The notes beneath the pieces were generated by a model. It worked only from the letters and a program-made list of their open reading frames with translations, was not told the DNA's origin and made no database searches. Positions 1-11,060 of a stretch of 64,000 bases of DNA are shown one piece after another. The stretch is from Schistocerca nitens (taxonomy: Eukaryota; Arthropoda; Insecta; Orthoptera; Acrididae): assembly GCF_023898315.1 (NCBI RefSeq), contig NC_064617.1:620549000-620612999 (forward strand). The letters run 5' to 3'. The stretch's first letter is position 1. Every line of letters starts with the position of its first letter. Position numbers and translations under genes: made by a program.

Positions 1-1335
1 AACACGCAGCTTTTGATATCGAGCCAAAACTAAAACCAAAGGAGGATTACTAAACAGATTATCTGTGACAGAATGCTCGATTAAATGTTACACAACTCGA
101 TCTCTACTTGCACAATATGCCACGCCGATTTTACTTAATTCAAAAGTCAACGTTTACAGATAAGAAACGGAATTTCGCGTGTTTGTCTTTCTTACACATT
201 CGCTATCGCTTTGCGGTACTCCACAGTCAAGTTTAATTCATAATTTCTATAATATAACTATAACATTTTATATTAATAAATAATTTATAGAATCATAATA
301 TTCAATGAAAATACCGTTTTCTTGCCAACATATACGGTTTTGACTTCATAACTTCATAACCCGAATGACGCTAACACCTTTCGGCTGTGGCTGTAGCTGA
401 ATCAGAGTGTACATCTGCCATGCTGGAACCAAGACACATTGTCCGTATCTGCTTGCTCACTACTGACTGATTTCTATGGGCATGATACGAGGCGCTACAC
501 CTCAACATGATTAAAACTTTTAGATTAATCATTTTCATAAGATCCTTAGAAAACACTGTGCGTAAGGAAACACCACTTTTAAGGTATCTTGATATTTATA
601 TCTTCCTTAGGTACAGTGAACTACTTTGCTGTGTATCTTATTTATCAAAGTAAATGAGTAGTGTTTTTAAGAGCCCGATACTAGCGTTCTGCAGTATTTG
701 CCCATCAATATTTGTATTTACTTGGTAGGTAGCCGAACCACTTTTCCGAGATTTGTTGCCAATTTTTCTCTATCCATTTAAAAGCTACGTTCCTTGACTC
801 ATGTGGCCACGCTACAAATGTACCAACCACATACGAATAGGAGAAAGATGGCTGTAACTTGGTGGCTTCCAGAGAGCCCTTGAATAACGATATCGCAGTT
901 AAAGGTTTTCAGCTACAAGTAATAAGACTACCCATTGCTACTTTATCGGATTTCATAGTATTCTCCATCAAAAATAAAAAAATCTTAAGTGTGTAGACGT
1001 GTCTGAACAATAAAATAATCACTTTACGTTCCCAAGGATTCTAATTCAGTCTGGAATTCCTAAATATTTGACTGACAGTTTGCTTCAGGTGGAGCATTCG
1101 TAAACGGGATCGAAGATATTACTACAGTTCTGGGAGGACTTTCTTGTGCAATTAAGTAAGCCGAAACAGTAGTCGTTTCACAGCAGCTCGTGTTCTAAGA
1201 CATTCTTTTTATAGTACATACACGAAATCAGTACGGCATCGCAACCCCACAGCTGCAGACTGATTGACTTACCACCTACAGAAGGGACCAACATAAAGAC
1301 AAGAAAAAAGAAGGAATAAAAGAAATGTCGTTTAT
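1..1335. other. Intergenic DNA, no gene recognised
   Basis: AT-rich sequence with only short chance reading frames on both strands. I see no recognisable protein motif, tRNA-like module or terminal repeat here. It ends at the candidate target-site duplication of the RTE-type LINE. Confidence 0.6.
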
Positions 1336-1347
1336 GAGCCTCATTCC
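1336..1347 (+). repeat. Candidate target-site duplication, left copy, of the RTE LINE
   Basis: GAGCCTCATTCC at the left edge resembles GAGCCTTATCC at 4559-4569 just after the element tail. The match is imperfect (one substitution, one indel), consistent with an old insertion; chance similarity is possible. Confidence 0.4.
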
Positions 1348-4300
1348 CCCACCCCCCCCCCTACCCCCCACACCACCCCCCAAGAACCATGGACCTTGCC
1401 GTTGGTTGGGAGGCTTGCGTGCCTCAGCGATACAGATAGCCGTACCGTAGGTGCAACCACAACGGAGGGGTATCTGTTAAGAGGCCAGACAAACGTGTGG
1501 TTCATGAAGAGGGGCAACAGCCTTTTCAGTAGCTGCAGGGGCAAGAGTCTGGATGATTGACTGATCTGGCCTTGTAGCACTAACCAAAACGGCCTTGCTG
1601 TGCTGCTACTGCGAACTGCTGAAAGCAAGGGGAAACTACAGCCGTAATTTTTCCCGAGGGCATGCAGCTCTACTGAATGATTAAATGATGATGGCGTCCT
1701 CTTGGATAAAATATTCCGGAGGTGAAATAGTCCCCCATATGGATCTCCGGGCGGGGACTACTCAGGATGACGTCGTTATCAGGAGAAAGAAAACTAGCGT
1801 TCTACGGATCGGAGCATGTAAAGTCAGATCCCTTAATCGGGCAGGTAGGCTAGAAAATTTAAAACGGGAAATGGATAGGTTAATGTTAGATATAGTAGGA
1901 ATTAGTGAAGTTCGGTGGCAGGAGGAACAAGACATTTGGTCAGGCGAATACACGGTTGTAAATACAAAATCAAATAGGGGTAATGCAGGAGTTGGTTTAA
2001 TAATGAATAAAAAAAATAGGATTGCGGGTAAGCTACTATAAACAGCACAGGGAACGCCTTATTGTGGCCAAGATAGACACGAAGTCCACGCCTACTACAG
2101 TAGTATAAGTTTATATGCCAACTAGCTCTGCAGATGACGAACAAATTGAAGAAATGTATGATGAAATAAAAGAAACTATTCAGATAGTGAAGGGAGACGA
2201 AAATTTAATAGTAATGGGTGATTGGAATGGGTAGTAGGAAAAGTGAGAGATGGAAACGTAGTAGGTGAATATGGATTGGGGGGAAAAATGAAAGAGGAAG
2301 CCTCCTGGTAAAATTTTGCACAGAGCACAACTTAATCATAGCTAACACTTGGTTCAAGAATCATAAAAGAAGGCTGTATACATGGAAGAAGCGTGGAGAT
2401 GCTGACAGGTGTCAGATAGATTATATAATGGTAAGACAGAGATTTAGGAACCAGGTTTTAAATTGTAAGACAGTTCCAGGGGCAGATGTGGACTCTGACC
2501 ACAAACTATTGGTTATGAACTGTAGATTAAAACTGAAGAAACTGCAAAGAGGTGGGAATTTAAGGAGATGGGACCTGGATAAACTGAAAGAACCAGAGGT
2601 TGTACAGAGTTTCAGGGTGAGTATAAGGGAACATTTGACAGGAATGGTGGAAAGAAATACAGTAGAAGAAGAATGGGTAGCTTTGAGAGATGAAGTAGTG
2701 AAGGCAGCAGAGGATCAAGTAGGTAAAAAGACGAGGGCTAGTAGAAATCCTTGGGTAAGAGAAGAAATATTGAATTTAATTGATGAAAGGGGAAAATATA
2801 AAATGCAGTAAATGAGGCAGGACAAAAGGAATAAAAACGTCTCATAAATGAGATCGATAGGAAGTGCAAAATGGCTAAGCAGGCATGGCTACAGGACAAA
2901 TGTAAGGATGTAGAGGCTTATCTCACTAGAGGTAAGATAAACACTGCCTAAAGGAAAATTAAAGAGACCTTTGGAGAAAAGAGAACCACTTGTATGAGTA
3001 TCAAGACCTCAGATGGAAACCTAGTTCTAAGCAAAGAAGGTGAAGATGAAATGGGAGATACGATACTGCGGGAAGAGTTTGACAGAGCACTGAAATACCT
3101 GAGTCGAAACAAGGACCCGGGAGTAGACAACATTCTATTAGAACTACTGAGAGCCTTGGGAGAGCTATTCCTGACAAAACTCTACCATCTGGTGAGCAAG
3201 ATGTACGAGGCAGGTGAAATACCCTCAGACTTCAAGAAGAATATAATAAGCAGGTGCTGACAGATGTCAAAATTACCGAACAATCAGTTTAATAAGTCAC
3301 GGCTGCAAAATACTAACGCGAATTCTTTACAGACGAATCGAAAAACCGGTAGAAGCCGACCTCGGGGAGGATCAGTTTGGATTCCGTAGAAATATTGGAA
3401 CACGTGAGGCAATACTGACCCTACGACTTATCTTACAAGCTAGATTAAGGAAAGGTAAACCTACTTTTCTAGCATTTGTAGACTGAGAGAAAGCTTTTGA
3501 CAATGTTGACTGGAATACCATGTTTCAAATTCTGAAGGTTGCAGGGGTAAAATACAGGGAGCGAAAGGCTATTTACAATTTGTACAGAAACCAGATGGCA
3601 GTTATAAGAGTCGAGGGACATGAAAGGGAAGCAGTGGTTGGGAAGGGAGTGAGACAGGGTTGTAGCCTCTCCCAGATGTTATTCAATCTGTATATTGAGC
3701 AAGCGGTGAAGGAAACAAAAGAAAAATTCGGAGTAGGTATTAAAATCCATGGAAAAGAAATAAAAACTTTGAGGTTTGCCGATGACATTGTAATTCTGTC
3801 AGAGACAGCAAACGACTTAGAAGATCATTTGAACGGAATGGATAGTGTCTTGAAAGGATGATATTAGATGAACATCAACAAAAGCAAACCGAGGATAGTG
3901 GAATGTAGTCGAATTAAGTCGGGTGATGCTGAGGGAATTAGATTAGGAAATGAGACACTTAAAGTAGTAAAGGAGTTTTGCTATTTGGGGAGCACAATAA
4001 CTGATGATGGCCGAAGTATAGAGGATATAAAATGTAGACTGGCAATGGCAAGGAAAGCGCTTCTGAAGAAGAGAAATTGGTTAACATCGAGTATAGATTT
4101 AAGTATCAGGAAGTCGTTTCTGAAAGTATTTGTATGGAGTGTGGCCATGTATGGAAGTGAGACATGGTCGATAATTAGTTTGGACAAGAAGAGAATAGAA
4201 GCTTTCGAAATGTGGTGCTACAGAAGAATACTGAAGATTAGATAGGTAGATCATATAACTAATGAGGAGGTTTTGAATAGGATTAGGGAGAAGAGAAGTT

Positions 4301-4560
4301 TGTGGCACAACTTGACTAGAAGAAGGGATCGGTTGGTAGGACATGTTCTGAGGCATCAAGGGGTCACCAATTTAGTATTGGAGGGCAGCGTGGAGGGTAA
4401 AAATCGTAGAGCGAGACCAAGAGATGGATACACTAAACAGATACAGAAGTATGTAGGTTGCAGTTGGTACTGGGAGATGAAGAAGCTTGCACAGGATAGA
4501 GTAGCATGGAGAGCTGCATCAAACCAGTCTCAGGACGGAAGACCACAACGACAACAACGA
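1348..4560 (+). mobile_element. RTE-clade LINE retrotransposon, near full length, inactive
   Basis: Non-LTR retrotransposon that would copy itself by target-primed reverse transcription. Reading 5' to 3' there is a C-rich start, a structured leader of about 340 bp, an apurinic-type endonuclease domain (about 1800-2520), a reverse transcriptase (about 3050-3860) and a C-terminal region ending near 4620. It ends in a short ACA/ACAACA-type tail (about 4545-4560) rather than poly(A), as RTE elements do. The reading frame is split into several pieces, so this copy cannot encode an intact protein. Related 3' fragments lie at 20325-20830 and 21985-22160. Clade assignment is from domain order, tail type and motif similarity to BovB/CFDP2-like endonucleases. 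Confidence 0.85.
1399..1477 (+). other. Candidate pseudoknotted RNA in the RTE leader
   Basis: Pairings visible in the sequence: CCGTT (1399-1403) with AACGG (1461-1465), extended imperfectly inward; ACAGATA (1432-1438) with TATCTGT (1471-1477), which crosses the first helix; and two local hairpins, GAGGC/GCCTC (1410-1425) and GTACC/GGTGC (1442-1454). The order helix 1, hairpin, helix 2, hairpin, helix 1', helix 2' is a double pseudoknot-like layout, reminiscent of the HDV-like self-cleaving ribozymes known from the 5' ends of some non-LTR elements. I could not place a P4 hairpin or the catalytic cytosine, so ribozyme identity is not established. Confidence 0.4.
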
Positions 4561-4620
4561 GCCTTATCCAATGCCAAACTTCGTAGACGTAGGTGGATTA
4601 AGCGGAAACTTGACGACTAA
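1685..4620 (+). pseudogene. RTE endonuclease/reverse transcriptase, broken
   Basis: Endonuclease piece 1685-2041 shows KVRSLNRAGRLENLKREMD and ISEVRW; the usual WNVRS motif reads CKVRS, so the expected metal-binding Asn is Lys. The metal-site Glu in SEVRW is kept. A second endonuclease piece (2428-2811) carries GADVDSDHKLLVMNC with the catalytic SDH motif. Reverse transcriptase pieces follow: DPGVDNILLELL (about 3120), a stop where the fingers motif FVDxEKAFDNVDW is expected (3479-3510), VRQGCSLSQMLFNLYIE (about 3650) and the polymerase box FADD (3778-3789). The C-terminal piece 4273-4620 has the GHVLRHQG motif typical of RTE/BovB ends. At least five interruptions separate the pieces. Confidence 0.85.
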
Positions 4621-5757
4621 GAGATTTTTCTGTCATCAACGCAAGACATTTGTTTTATAGCGTCATAAATTAACTAATCACCTGCAGAAAACGTGTTCAT
4701 GCCAGATCTCTTATGAAGGTGACTGTCGTGAATGGGCAATTAGTGCAAATAACAGGCGCAAAAACTAAAACAGTCTTAACTGTTCTACCTTCTGAATTTT
4801 TAACAACCACCACTGTTTCCATATAGGTTTAGACAGGGTTTATAAATGTTTGTAGTGTTTGTAAGTCTTTAATGTGCTCTACAGTAACTGCAGTTGTAAC
4901 TAATAATTATGAACAAACACCATGTCCTCCCCACTCTCTAAATGTTAACCACGACAGCTGACAGAACAGTGCTCGATTTGTGACGATAGGCATCGGTACC
5001 ACGTACCGTACCTTCGACGAAATAAAAATCAGAACTGCAGATCTTAATTTTCACGACTACAAGTGTTATATTGGTACTTTATAAATGAGTAGAAAAGCAT
5101 TGAAATAAGATTTTAAGAAAGCTTAATTTTAAAAACGTCTTCCGCCCCGTAAGGTCACAGTACAGGAAATATTTTTTTTTTTTTCAAATCAAGCACTGTG
5201 TAGGAGCATACTCTATATTGTCTTGAGGACCTAGTATCTCAGTACTCAACGTGTAAACCGCAATTGGATTTAAATGATTCGTAAAACAGACTAGTGCGTG
5301 AATGTCATGCTTAGTAATAACACTATTGGATGAAATCTCAGTTCAATTGAATCTTGCGTCAGCTACATGCAGTCTACCGAAATCATTCTAACAGATTCCA
5401 TTTTAAACTCGCAAGTGCCAATAAACTAATAACGGCTTCTTGTCTTGGTTATAAATTGATTCAAAAAAGTCTAACAAACTCTACTACTGTTTTGATTAAA
5501 CTCGTCAGAAGTGGTGGAACGATAAGTTACTCAAAGCACAAATTCCATTGCTCAAAACATTCCGTTTCGACTTCTGGTCATAGAATTGCCACTAAAAGCG
5601 ACAATGCTAATACTAATTACGATAATGAATGCTTTGCGGAAAGGAGTTTGTCTCATTACCACGTCACCTATGTTAATTAATATCTGCAGGAATCTCTGTC
5701 TTTGTTCTTAGAATGTGTAGAACCTAAATACTCGCTCTGCAGTTTTGTCGCAAGACG

Positions 5758-5758
<1 letters not shown>
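4621..5758. other. Intergenic DNA, no gene recognised
   Basis: No recognised element. A 108-codon open frame at 5354-5680 has no motif I recognise and its length is within chance expectation for this composition. A short poly(T) run lies near 5170. Confidence 0.55.

Positions 5759-5800
<42 letters not shown>
5759..5800. repeat. (CA)n microsatellite
   Basis: Uninterrupted CA dinucleotide run of about 21 units. Confidence 0.97.
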
Positions 5801-5802
<2 letters not shown>

Positions 5803-6079
5803 GAATACAGGTTGCTGTTGCTGGTTGATCTCTGAATCGCAGATATAGCCTACTTTGTGGTGTCTGCAGCGCAGTTCTCTGGTTCTGATGCTGTCCTCGA
5901 ATATTGTTGAGCTGATGCTGGATGTCGATGGCTGCCTCGTTGACGCACAAAGTGATACAAAGAAACTGAAGGAAAATTTTATTGCTGCTAAGGTGTCTCA
6001 TTTAGCACGTAACACATATAAGATAAAACTTTAACTGATTTCAACTGAATATGACACTGAATTGTATCCGGTTAGCAGC

Positions 6080-6081
<2 letters not shown>

Positions 6082-6137
<56 letters not shown>
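6082..6137. repeat. (TA)n microsatellite
   Basis: Uninterrupted AT/TA dinucleotide run of about 28 units; self-complementary, so it could extrude a cruciform. Confidence 0.97.
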
Positions 6138-6139
<2 letters not shown>

Positions 6140-6396
6140 CACTCTAACAATGACGGAAGTTTCATTATTTATTCAGCTCTCTAGCCGTCGGCTGATTATT
6201 TCTCCCAAAATGAAGGATTGGAAGCCTGATCCTCACACCTGTAGAACACAGTTTGAGTTTCGTACCAAACAAATGACAATTCATTGTTACAACATGCTCT
6301 GTCACATTCCACTTGTAAGTACAGGAAACATTCTCTAGTTTGTCCTGTCTATAGCGAAATTTATATGGTTCGCTTCTTGTATTGCGTCACGATATA

Positions 6397-7818
6397 CACT
6401 CCTGGAAATTGAAATAAGAACACCGTGAATTCATTGTCCCAGGAAGGGCAAACTTTATTGACACATTCCTGGGGTCAGATACATCACATGATCACACTGA
6501 CAGAACCACAGGCACATAGACACAGGCAACAGAGCATGCACAATGTCGGCACTAGTACAGTGTATATCCACCTTTCGCAGCAATGCAGGCTGCTATTCTC
6601 CCATGGAGACGATCGTAGAGATGCTGGATGTAGTCCTGTGGAACGGCTTGCCATGCCATTTCCACCTGGCGCCTCAGTTGGACCAGCGTTCGTGCTGAAC
6701 GTGCAGACCGCGTGAGACGACGCTTCATCCAGTCCCAAACATGCTCAATGGGGGACAGATCCGGAGATCTTGCTGGCCAGGGTAGTTGACTTACACCTTC
6801 TAGAGCACGTTGGGTGGCACGGGATACATGCGGACGTGCATTGTCCTGTTGGAACAGCAAGTTCCCTTGCCGGTCTAGGAATGGTAGAACGATGGGTTCG
6901 ATGACGGTTTGGATGTACCGTGCACTATTCAGTGTCCCCTCGACGATCACCAGTGGTGTACGGCCAGTGTAGGAGATCGCTCCCCACACCATGATGCCGG
7001 GTGTTGGCCCTGTGTGCCTCGGTCGTATGCAGTCCTGATTGTGGCGCTCACCTGCACGGCGCCAAACACGCATACGACCATCATTGGCACCAAGGCAGAA
7101 GCGACTCTCATCGCTGAAGACGACACGTCTCCATTCGTCCCTCCATTCACGCCTGTCGCGACACCACTGGAGGCGGGCTGCACGATGTTGGGGCGTGAGC
7201 GGAAGACGGCCTAACGGTGTGCGGGACCGTAGCCCAGCTTCATGGAGACGGTTGCGAATGGTCCTCGCCGATACCCCAGGAGCAACAGTGTCCCTAATTT
7301 GCTGGGAAGTGGCGGTGCGGTCCCCTATGGCACTGCGTAGGATCCTACGGTCTTGGCGTGCATCCGTGCGTCGCTGCGGTCCGGTCCCAGGTCGACGAGC
7401 ATGTGCACCTTCCGCCGACCACTGGCGACAACATCGATGTACTGTGGAGACCTCACGCCCCACGTGTTGAGCAATTCGGCGGTACGTCCACCCGGCCTCC
7501 CGCATGCCCACTATACGCCCTCGCTCAAAGTCCGTCAACTGCACATACGGTTCACGTCCACGCTGTCGCGGCATGCTACCAGCGTTAAAGACTGCGATGG
7601 AGCTCCGTATGCCACGGCAAACTGGCTGACACTGACGGCGGCGGTGCACAAATGCTGCGCAGCTAGCGCCATTCGACTGCCAACACCGCGGTTCCTGGTA
7701 TGTCCGCTGTGCCGTGCGTGTGATCATTGCTTGTACAGCCCTCTCGCAGTGTCCGGAGCAAGTATGGTGGGTCTGACACACCGGTGTCAATGTGTTCTTT
7801 TTTCCATTTCCAGGAGTG
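6397..7818 (-). mobile_element. Tc1-like DNA transposon, apparently complete
   Basis: The element is 1.42 kb, bounded by TA on both sides (6395-6396 and 7819-7820), as expected for Tc1/mariner integration. Its terminal inverted repeats start CACTCCTGGAAAT at the left and read ATTTCCAGGAGTG at the right; they match over roughly 25-30 bp with a few differences. It encodes one uninterrupted transposase on the minus strand. Intact ends, intact target duplication and an open frame together suggest a young copy. A tRNA-like SINE begins about 27 bp beyond its right end. Confidence 0.93.
6552..7574 (-). CDS. Tc1-family transposase, uninterrupted
   Basis: Cut-and-paste transposase of 340 residues, the usual Tc1 length, acting in the nucleus on the element's own inverted repeats. 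The frame is open upstream to 7790, but the Met at 7574 starts MPRQRGREPYVQL, which fits the family start. Residues about 11-110 form the paired DNA-binding helix-turn-helix region (FERGRIVGMREAGWTYRRIA; SARTIRNRLHEAG). The DDE nuclease domain follows, with catalytic Asp155 in FSDESRF, Asp244 in FQQDNARPH and Glu277 in SPIEHVWD. VWGAISYTGR sits between. Counting gives 32 residues between the second Asp and the Glu, against 34 in most Tc1 proteins, so a two-residue shortening lies after ARPHVSRATQRALEG. It ends KGGYTLY, the common C-terminus. No stop or frameshift is seen. Confidence 0.93.
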   Translation of the reverse strand: MPRQRGREPYVQLTDFERGRIVGMREAGWTYRRIAQHVGREVSTVHRCCRQWSAEGAHARRPGTGPQRRTDARQDRRILRSAIGDRTATSQQIRDTVAPGVSARTIRNRLHEAGLRSRTPLGRLPLTPQHRAARLQWCRDRREWRDEWRRVVFSDESRFCLGANDGRMRVWRRAGERHNQDCIRPRHTGPTPGIMVWGAISYTGRTPLVIVEGTLNSARYIQTVIEPIVLPFLDRQGNLLFQQDNARPHVSRATQRALEGVSQLPWPARSPDLSPIEHVWDWMKRRLTRSARSARTLVQLRRQVEMAWQAVPQDYIQHLYDRLHGRIAACIAAKGGYTLY

Positions 7819-7845
7819 TATATAGCCGGTTATCGCAACAGCCAG

Positions 7846-8094
7846 ACCGAGCGAGGTGGCGCAGTGGTTAGCAAACTGGATTGCCATTCGGGAGATCGAC
7901 GGTTCAAACCCGTGTCCAGCCATCCTGATTTAGGTTTTCCGTAATTTCCCTAAACCCCTTAGTGCAAATGACGGGATGGCTACTCTAAAAGGGCAAAGCC
8001 CCTCTCCTTTTCCATCCTCCCCTAATCCGAGCTTCTGCTCCGTCTGTAAGACCTCGCCGTCGACGGGACGTTCAGCACTAATATCGTCCTTCTC
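7846..8094 (+). mobile_element. tRNA-derived SINE (family G), plus orientation
   Basis: A polymerase III internal promoter is visible: A box GGTGGCGCAGTGGTTAGCA and B box GACGGTTCAAACCC about 45 bp later, in a tRNA-like fold ending GTCCAGCCA. The body continues with TCCTGATTTAGGTTTTCCGT. A truncated minus-strand relative lies at 61924-62115. The 3' boundary is approximate. Confidence 0.75.
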
Positions 8095-8120
8095 CTCCTC
8101 AACCACCAGGCCCGCAGACT

Positions 8121-8153
8121 GCCAAGGGTACGCCAGGGGTACGCCAAGGGTAC
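8121..8153 (+). repeat. Three-copy 11-bp tandem repeat
   Basis: GCCAAGGGTAC, GCCAGGGGTAC, GCCAAGGGTAC in direct succession; one substitution in the middle copy. Confidence 0.9.
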
Positions 8154-8159
8154 ATGTGT

Positions 8160-9947
8160 TTTTCATGGGACGCCAGTGTCGACGCAGGAAAACGCAGGAG
8201 AGGGTGTCGCTGATACTAGGAGTCTAACTCTACCATAAGGAGTTCCTCTGTATCAATAATAAAGGATTCTGGCTTCATTGACAAAAAAAACTTCTAACGA
8301 ACAAGAGATATGAGAGAAAGAAAGAATAAGAAATATAGTAAGGTCTTCTACAGCAGTGCATACGAGATGACGTCCTTACTGCAGGAACTACGGGCAAAAC
8401 TTCTGCCGGTGCAGAACAAGATGTAATACAACTCTACGAGAAGGATCATGCCGTAGCACACAGGTAAGGACATTACCGACCGCTCCAGTTAATCAATACA
8501 GAGAAGACTACGGGAATATGGCATCTATCGCCGCTGGCATACGAACTGTCTTTTATGTATCGATTAAACAGGGGCATAGTAACCCGGTACTAGAGGCATA
8601 TTCCCTGTGTATTGCTTTCCTGGGGCAACAAAACTTTTATTTTCAGTATCTCATATAATTACTGACAGAATCTAAAAACGCTGACATAAGCTGCTTAGTA
8701 ACAGGTATAATCTTACGTTACAATTTTAACAAAGTAAGGCAAGTTTTATAATTGGAAACTGTGCGTTAAGTCTTGAGGAAGCATAACCCTTGGCGAGAAT
8801 TACCCAGAAGAAGTTCTTCGCTTTCTACATTTTCGCTGTTCATGCAGTAAAACTTCAGCATCAGGCATGACGTTTAAATTTATTACATTTTTACTACTAA
8901 CTCTATTCGCAACACATTTTGTAAATATCTACATAAACCAATGTACGTGTATGCAAAGGACGGTACGACAGACAGTTCAGGAGATACAACCTCATGCGTA
9001 AAAAGCTAGCTTTTGCTTAAATAGGGGTCAAATTGTCCAGACAACACTGATAAAGTGTCTTATAATTGGAGTACTTTACGACTTCCAACACACGTTAAAA
9101 ACAATTTGAAACCTCTTACAATCTTTTTCTTGCATGCATGCAGAACGTCAGGTATTTAACACATTAATTCATCTGTAAAACGATTAGATATTTAAGGTTG
9201 TTTTATATGTGGTAGATCGATAATTTGAAGAACAGGAGGTTTATTAGTCTGCAGGTTAAAAAATTAGATTGAGAAAGTGAGTGATTATCTCTCCTGGTAT
9301 GTACTTATTCTTTACCGTGTAGCCTTTTTCTATAGAGAGAAATTTGAAACATGAGAAAAATAATTCTTTGCTTCCTTTGCTATGTAGCAGACTAATATGG
9401 GAACATCAAACACGGGATTAATTAGTTCGTACAAAGAAACAATGAAAGAAGAATTTCCTATACCTTTTGTTTTATTCTGAGCACATTAATTATCGTAGTC
9501 CCCAAGATGCATTCATATACAATACGAAATAAGTTTGACTCTGGAATCCTATTTCGCAGTATTATTCAGATAATTGTGTGTCTTGTGATGGTGGCTAATT
9601 ACATATAGCGGATCTGAACAGGACACCGTATAATTCAACGTGTTGACGAACGCAAACTGATCTCTCAGACACTGCCTTCGTTTCTCTAGATAGGAAGACA
9701 GTTGAACATCCATAGAGTAAAACATATAGATTGTTATCTTGTTAGACATCACAAAAGACAACATCTTTAAATTGTGGCGTAATAATGTGAATTTGCTACG
9801 TTGCAGGCGTAAAACTGCAATTGAGGTACTGCAGAGATACTTCAGAAGTTTAGCCAATTAATTTGGCTACTCTTACACAATTTAATAAATACAACTTGAG
9901 CTTAACAGACTGTGTGCCAGGAAAGGAAAGCTAGTTGGATCCTCAAA
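8160..9947. other. Intergenic DNA, no gene recognised
   Basis: No element or RNA gene recognised. A minus-strand open frame of 102 codons (9549-9857) has no motif I can assign and may be chance. Confidence 0.5.
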
Positions 9948-9958
9948 CAGAAATGATC

Positions 9959-10171
9959 AAACGGTTCAAATGGCTCTGAGCACTATGGGACTTAACAGCT
10001 ATGGTCATCAGTCCCCTAGAACTTAGAACTACTTAAACCTAACTAACCTAAGGACATCACACAACACCCAGTCATCACGAGGCAGAGAAAATCCCTGACC
10101 CCGCCGGGAATCGAACCCGGGAACCCGGGCGCGGGAAGCGAGAAGCTACCGCACGACCACGAGCTGCGGAC
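9959..10171 (-). mobile_element. tRNA-Gly-headed SINE (family B), minus orientation
   Basis: Read on the minus strand: head with CCCGGGTTCGATTCCCGGC (T arm of a Gly tRNA), then the tail CTTAGGTTAGTTAGGTTTA ending GCTCAGAGCCATTTGAACC. It is flanked by an 11-bp target-site duplication CAGAAATGATC (9948-9958 and 10172-10182), which proves retrotransposition of this copy. Confidence 0.95.
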
Positions 10172-10180
10172 CAGAAATGA

Positions 10181-10212
10181 TCTATCAATCAATCAATCCA
10201 TCCATCCATCTA
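10181..10212 (+). repeat. (ATCA)n/(ATCC)n simple repeat
   Basis: Short tetranucleotide run directly after the right target-site duplication of the family B SINE. Confidence 0.85.
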
Positions 10213-10595
10213 CTGAATAAGAATAGGAATGATTATGAGAACATGAACACAATGAATCCCCACCCTACACGGTAAACGATACACGACATGCCCGCAGACT
10301 ATGTCTTAAGAGGTTGTTTTCTATTATATGGAGAGAGTGAGCCAAACAACTTATTTAGTATAATGGATTTAGATATCGGTAGGTTTCTAAACGCACTGAA
10401 AGTAGTTGATCTGACAAGGGGAGGCCGCCAATTGTGAAATTCAGATTCGATTCATACTGAGCATAATAAAAGCTCATGGCCAGAGGTATAATGTGGCAAA
10501 GCACCAAGATGCACTTCTCAGCCGTTGTCGAGAAAATCGAAAGTTAAAAGAAACCGTTGCGGTAAATCACTCTCTAGGATTAATAGTTTTCTACA

Positions 10596-10664
10596 GCGTC
10601 GTGGCGCAGCGGTAAGCGCTCGGGTTCGTAATGCGAAGGTCGCCGGGTCGAATCATGCGCCATG
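10596..10664 (+). other. tRNA-Thr-like module, left arm
   Basis: A box GTGGCGCAGCGGTAAGC and B-box-like GGGTCGAATCA, with a 7-nt anticodon loop TTCGTAA implying anticodon CGT (threonine). The T-stem pairing is poor and no acceptor stem closes cleanly, so this is a tRNA-derived promoter module rather than a working tRNA gene. Confidence 0.6.
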
Positions 10665-10857
10665 CAACCTTTTATATAATTCCCGGCAATCAGTTGCAAC
10701 AATTATGCATATAATAAGTTGTTGAAAGTCGTTTGTCACTTTTCAATAAATTGTATCCACTTGAATATTATTTGTGATATTATGTTTTATTATTTTTCCA
10801 AGACAAACGACTTTCAACAACTTATTATATGCACAATTCTTGCAACTGATTTCCGGG

Positions 10858-10858
<1 letters not shown>

Positions 10859-10929
<71 letters not shown>

Positions 10930-10950
10930 TTGTGTGTGTGTGTGTGTGTA
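10859..10950. repeat. (TA)n(TG)n compound microsatellite
   Basis: About 30 TA units followed by an imperfect TG run, inserted in the right arm of the foldback element. Confidence 0.95.
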
Positions 10951-10991
10951 CATTTGAATAGCAAAAAAAACAAATAATAAAAAAATGTTGC

Positions 10992-11060
10992 ATAGTGCGA
11001 GATACAATCCGGCGACCTTCGGATTTCGAACCCGAGCATTTACCGCTGCGCCACGACGCT
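10992..11060 (-). other. tRNA-Thr-like module, right arm
   Basis: Inverted counterpart of the module at 10596-10664: the A box GTGGCGCAGCGGTAAA is retained, while the T arm is further degraded. Confidence 0.55.

Noticed and set aside
1391-1480. Definite HDV-like ribozyme call
   Set aside because: Helix order is suggestive, but a P4 hairpin and catalytic cytosine in the J4/2 position could not be identified, so only a candidate pseudoknot is reported.
5759-6137. CRISPR-like or regulatory array
   Set aside because: Plain dinucleotide microsatellites without spacers.
7039-7871. Plus-strand open frames of 143 and 172 codons
   Set aside because: They lie antisense to the intact Tc1 transposase in GC-rich DNA and have no motif of their own.
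9549-9857. 102-codon minus frame as a chemoreceptor fragment
   Set aside because: Too short and without a conserved motif; length alone is within chance range.
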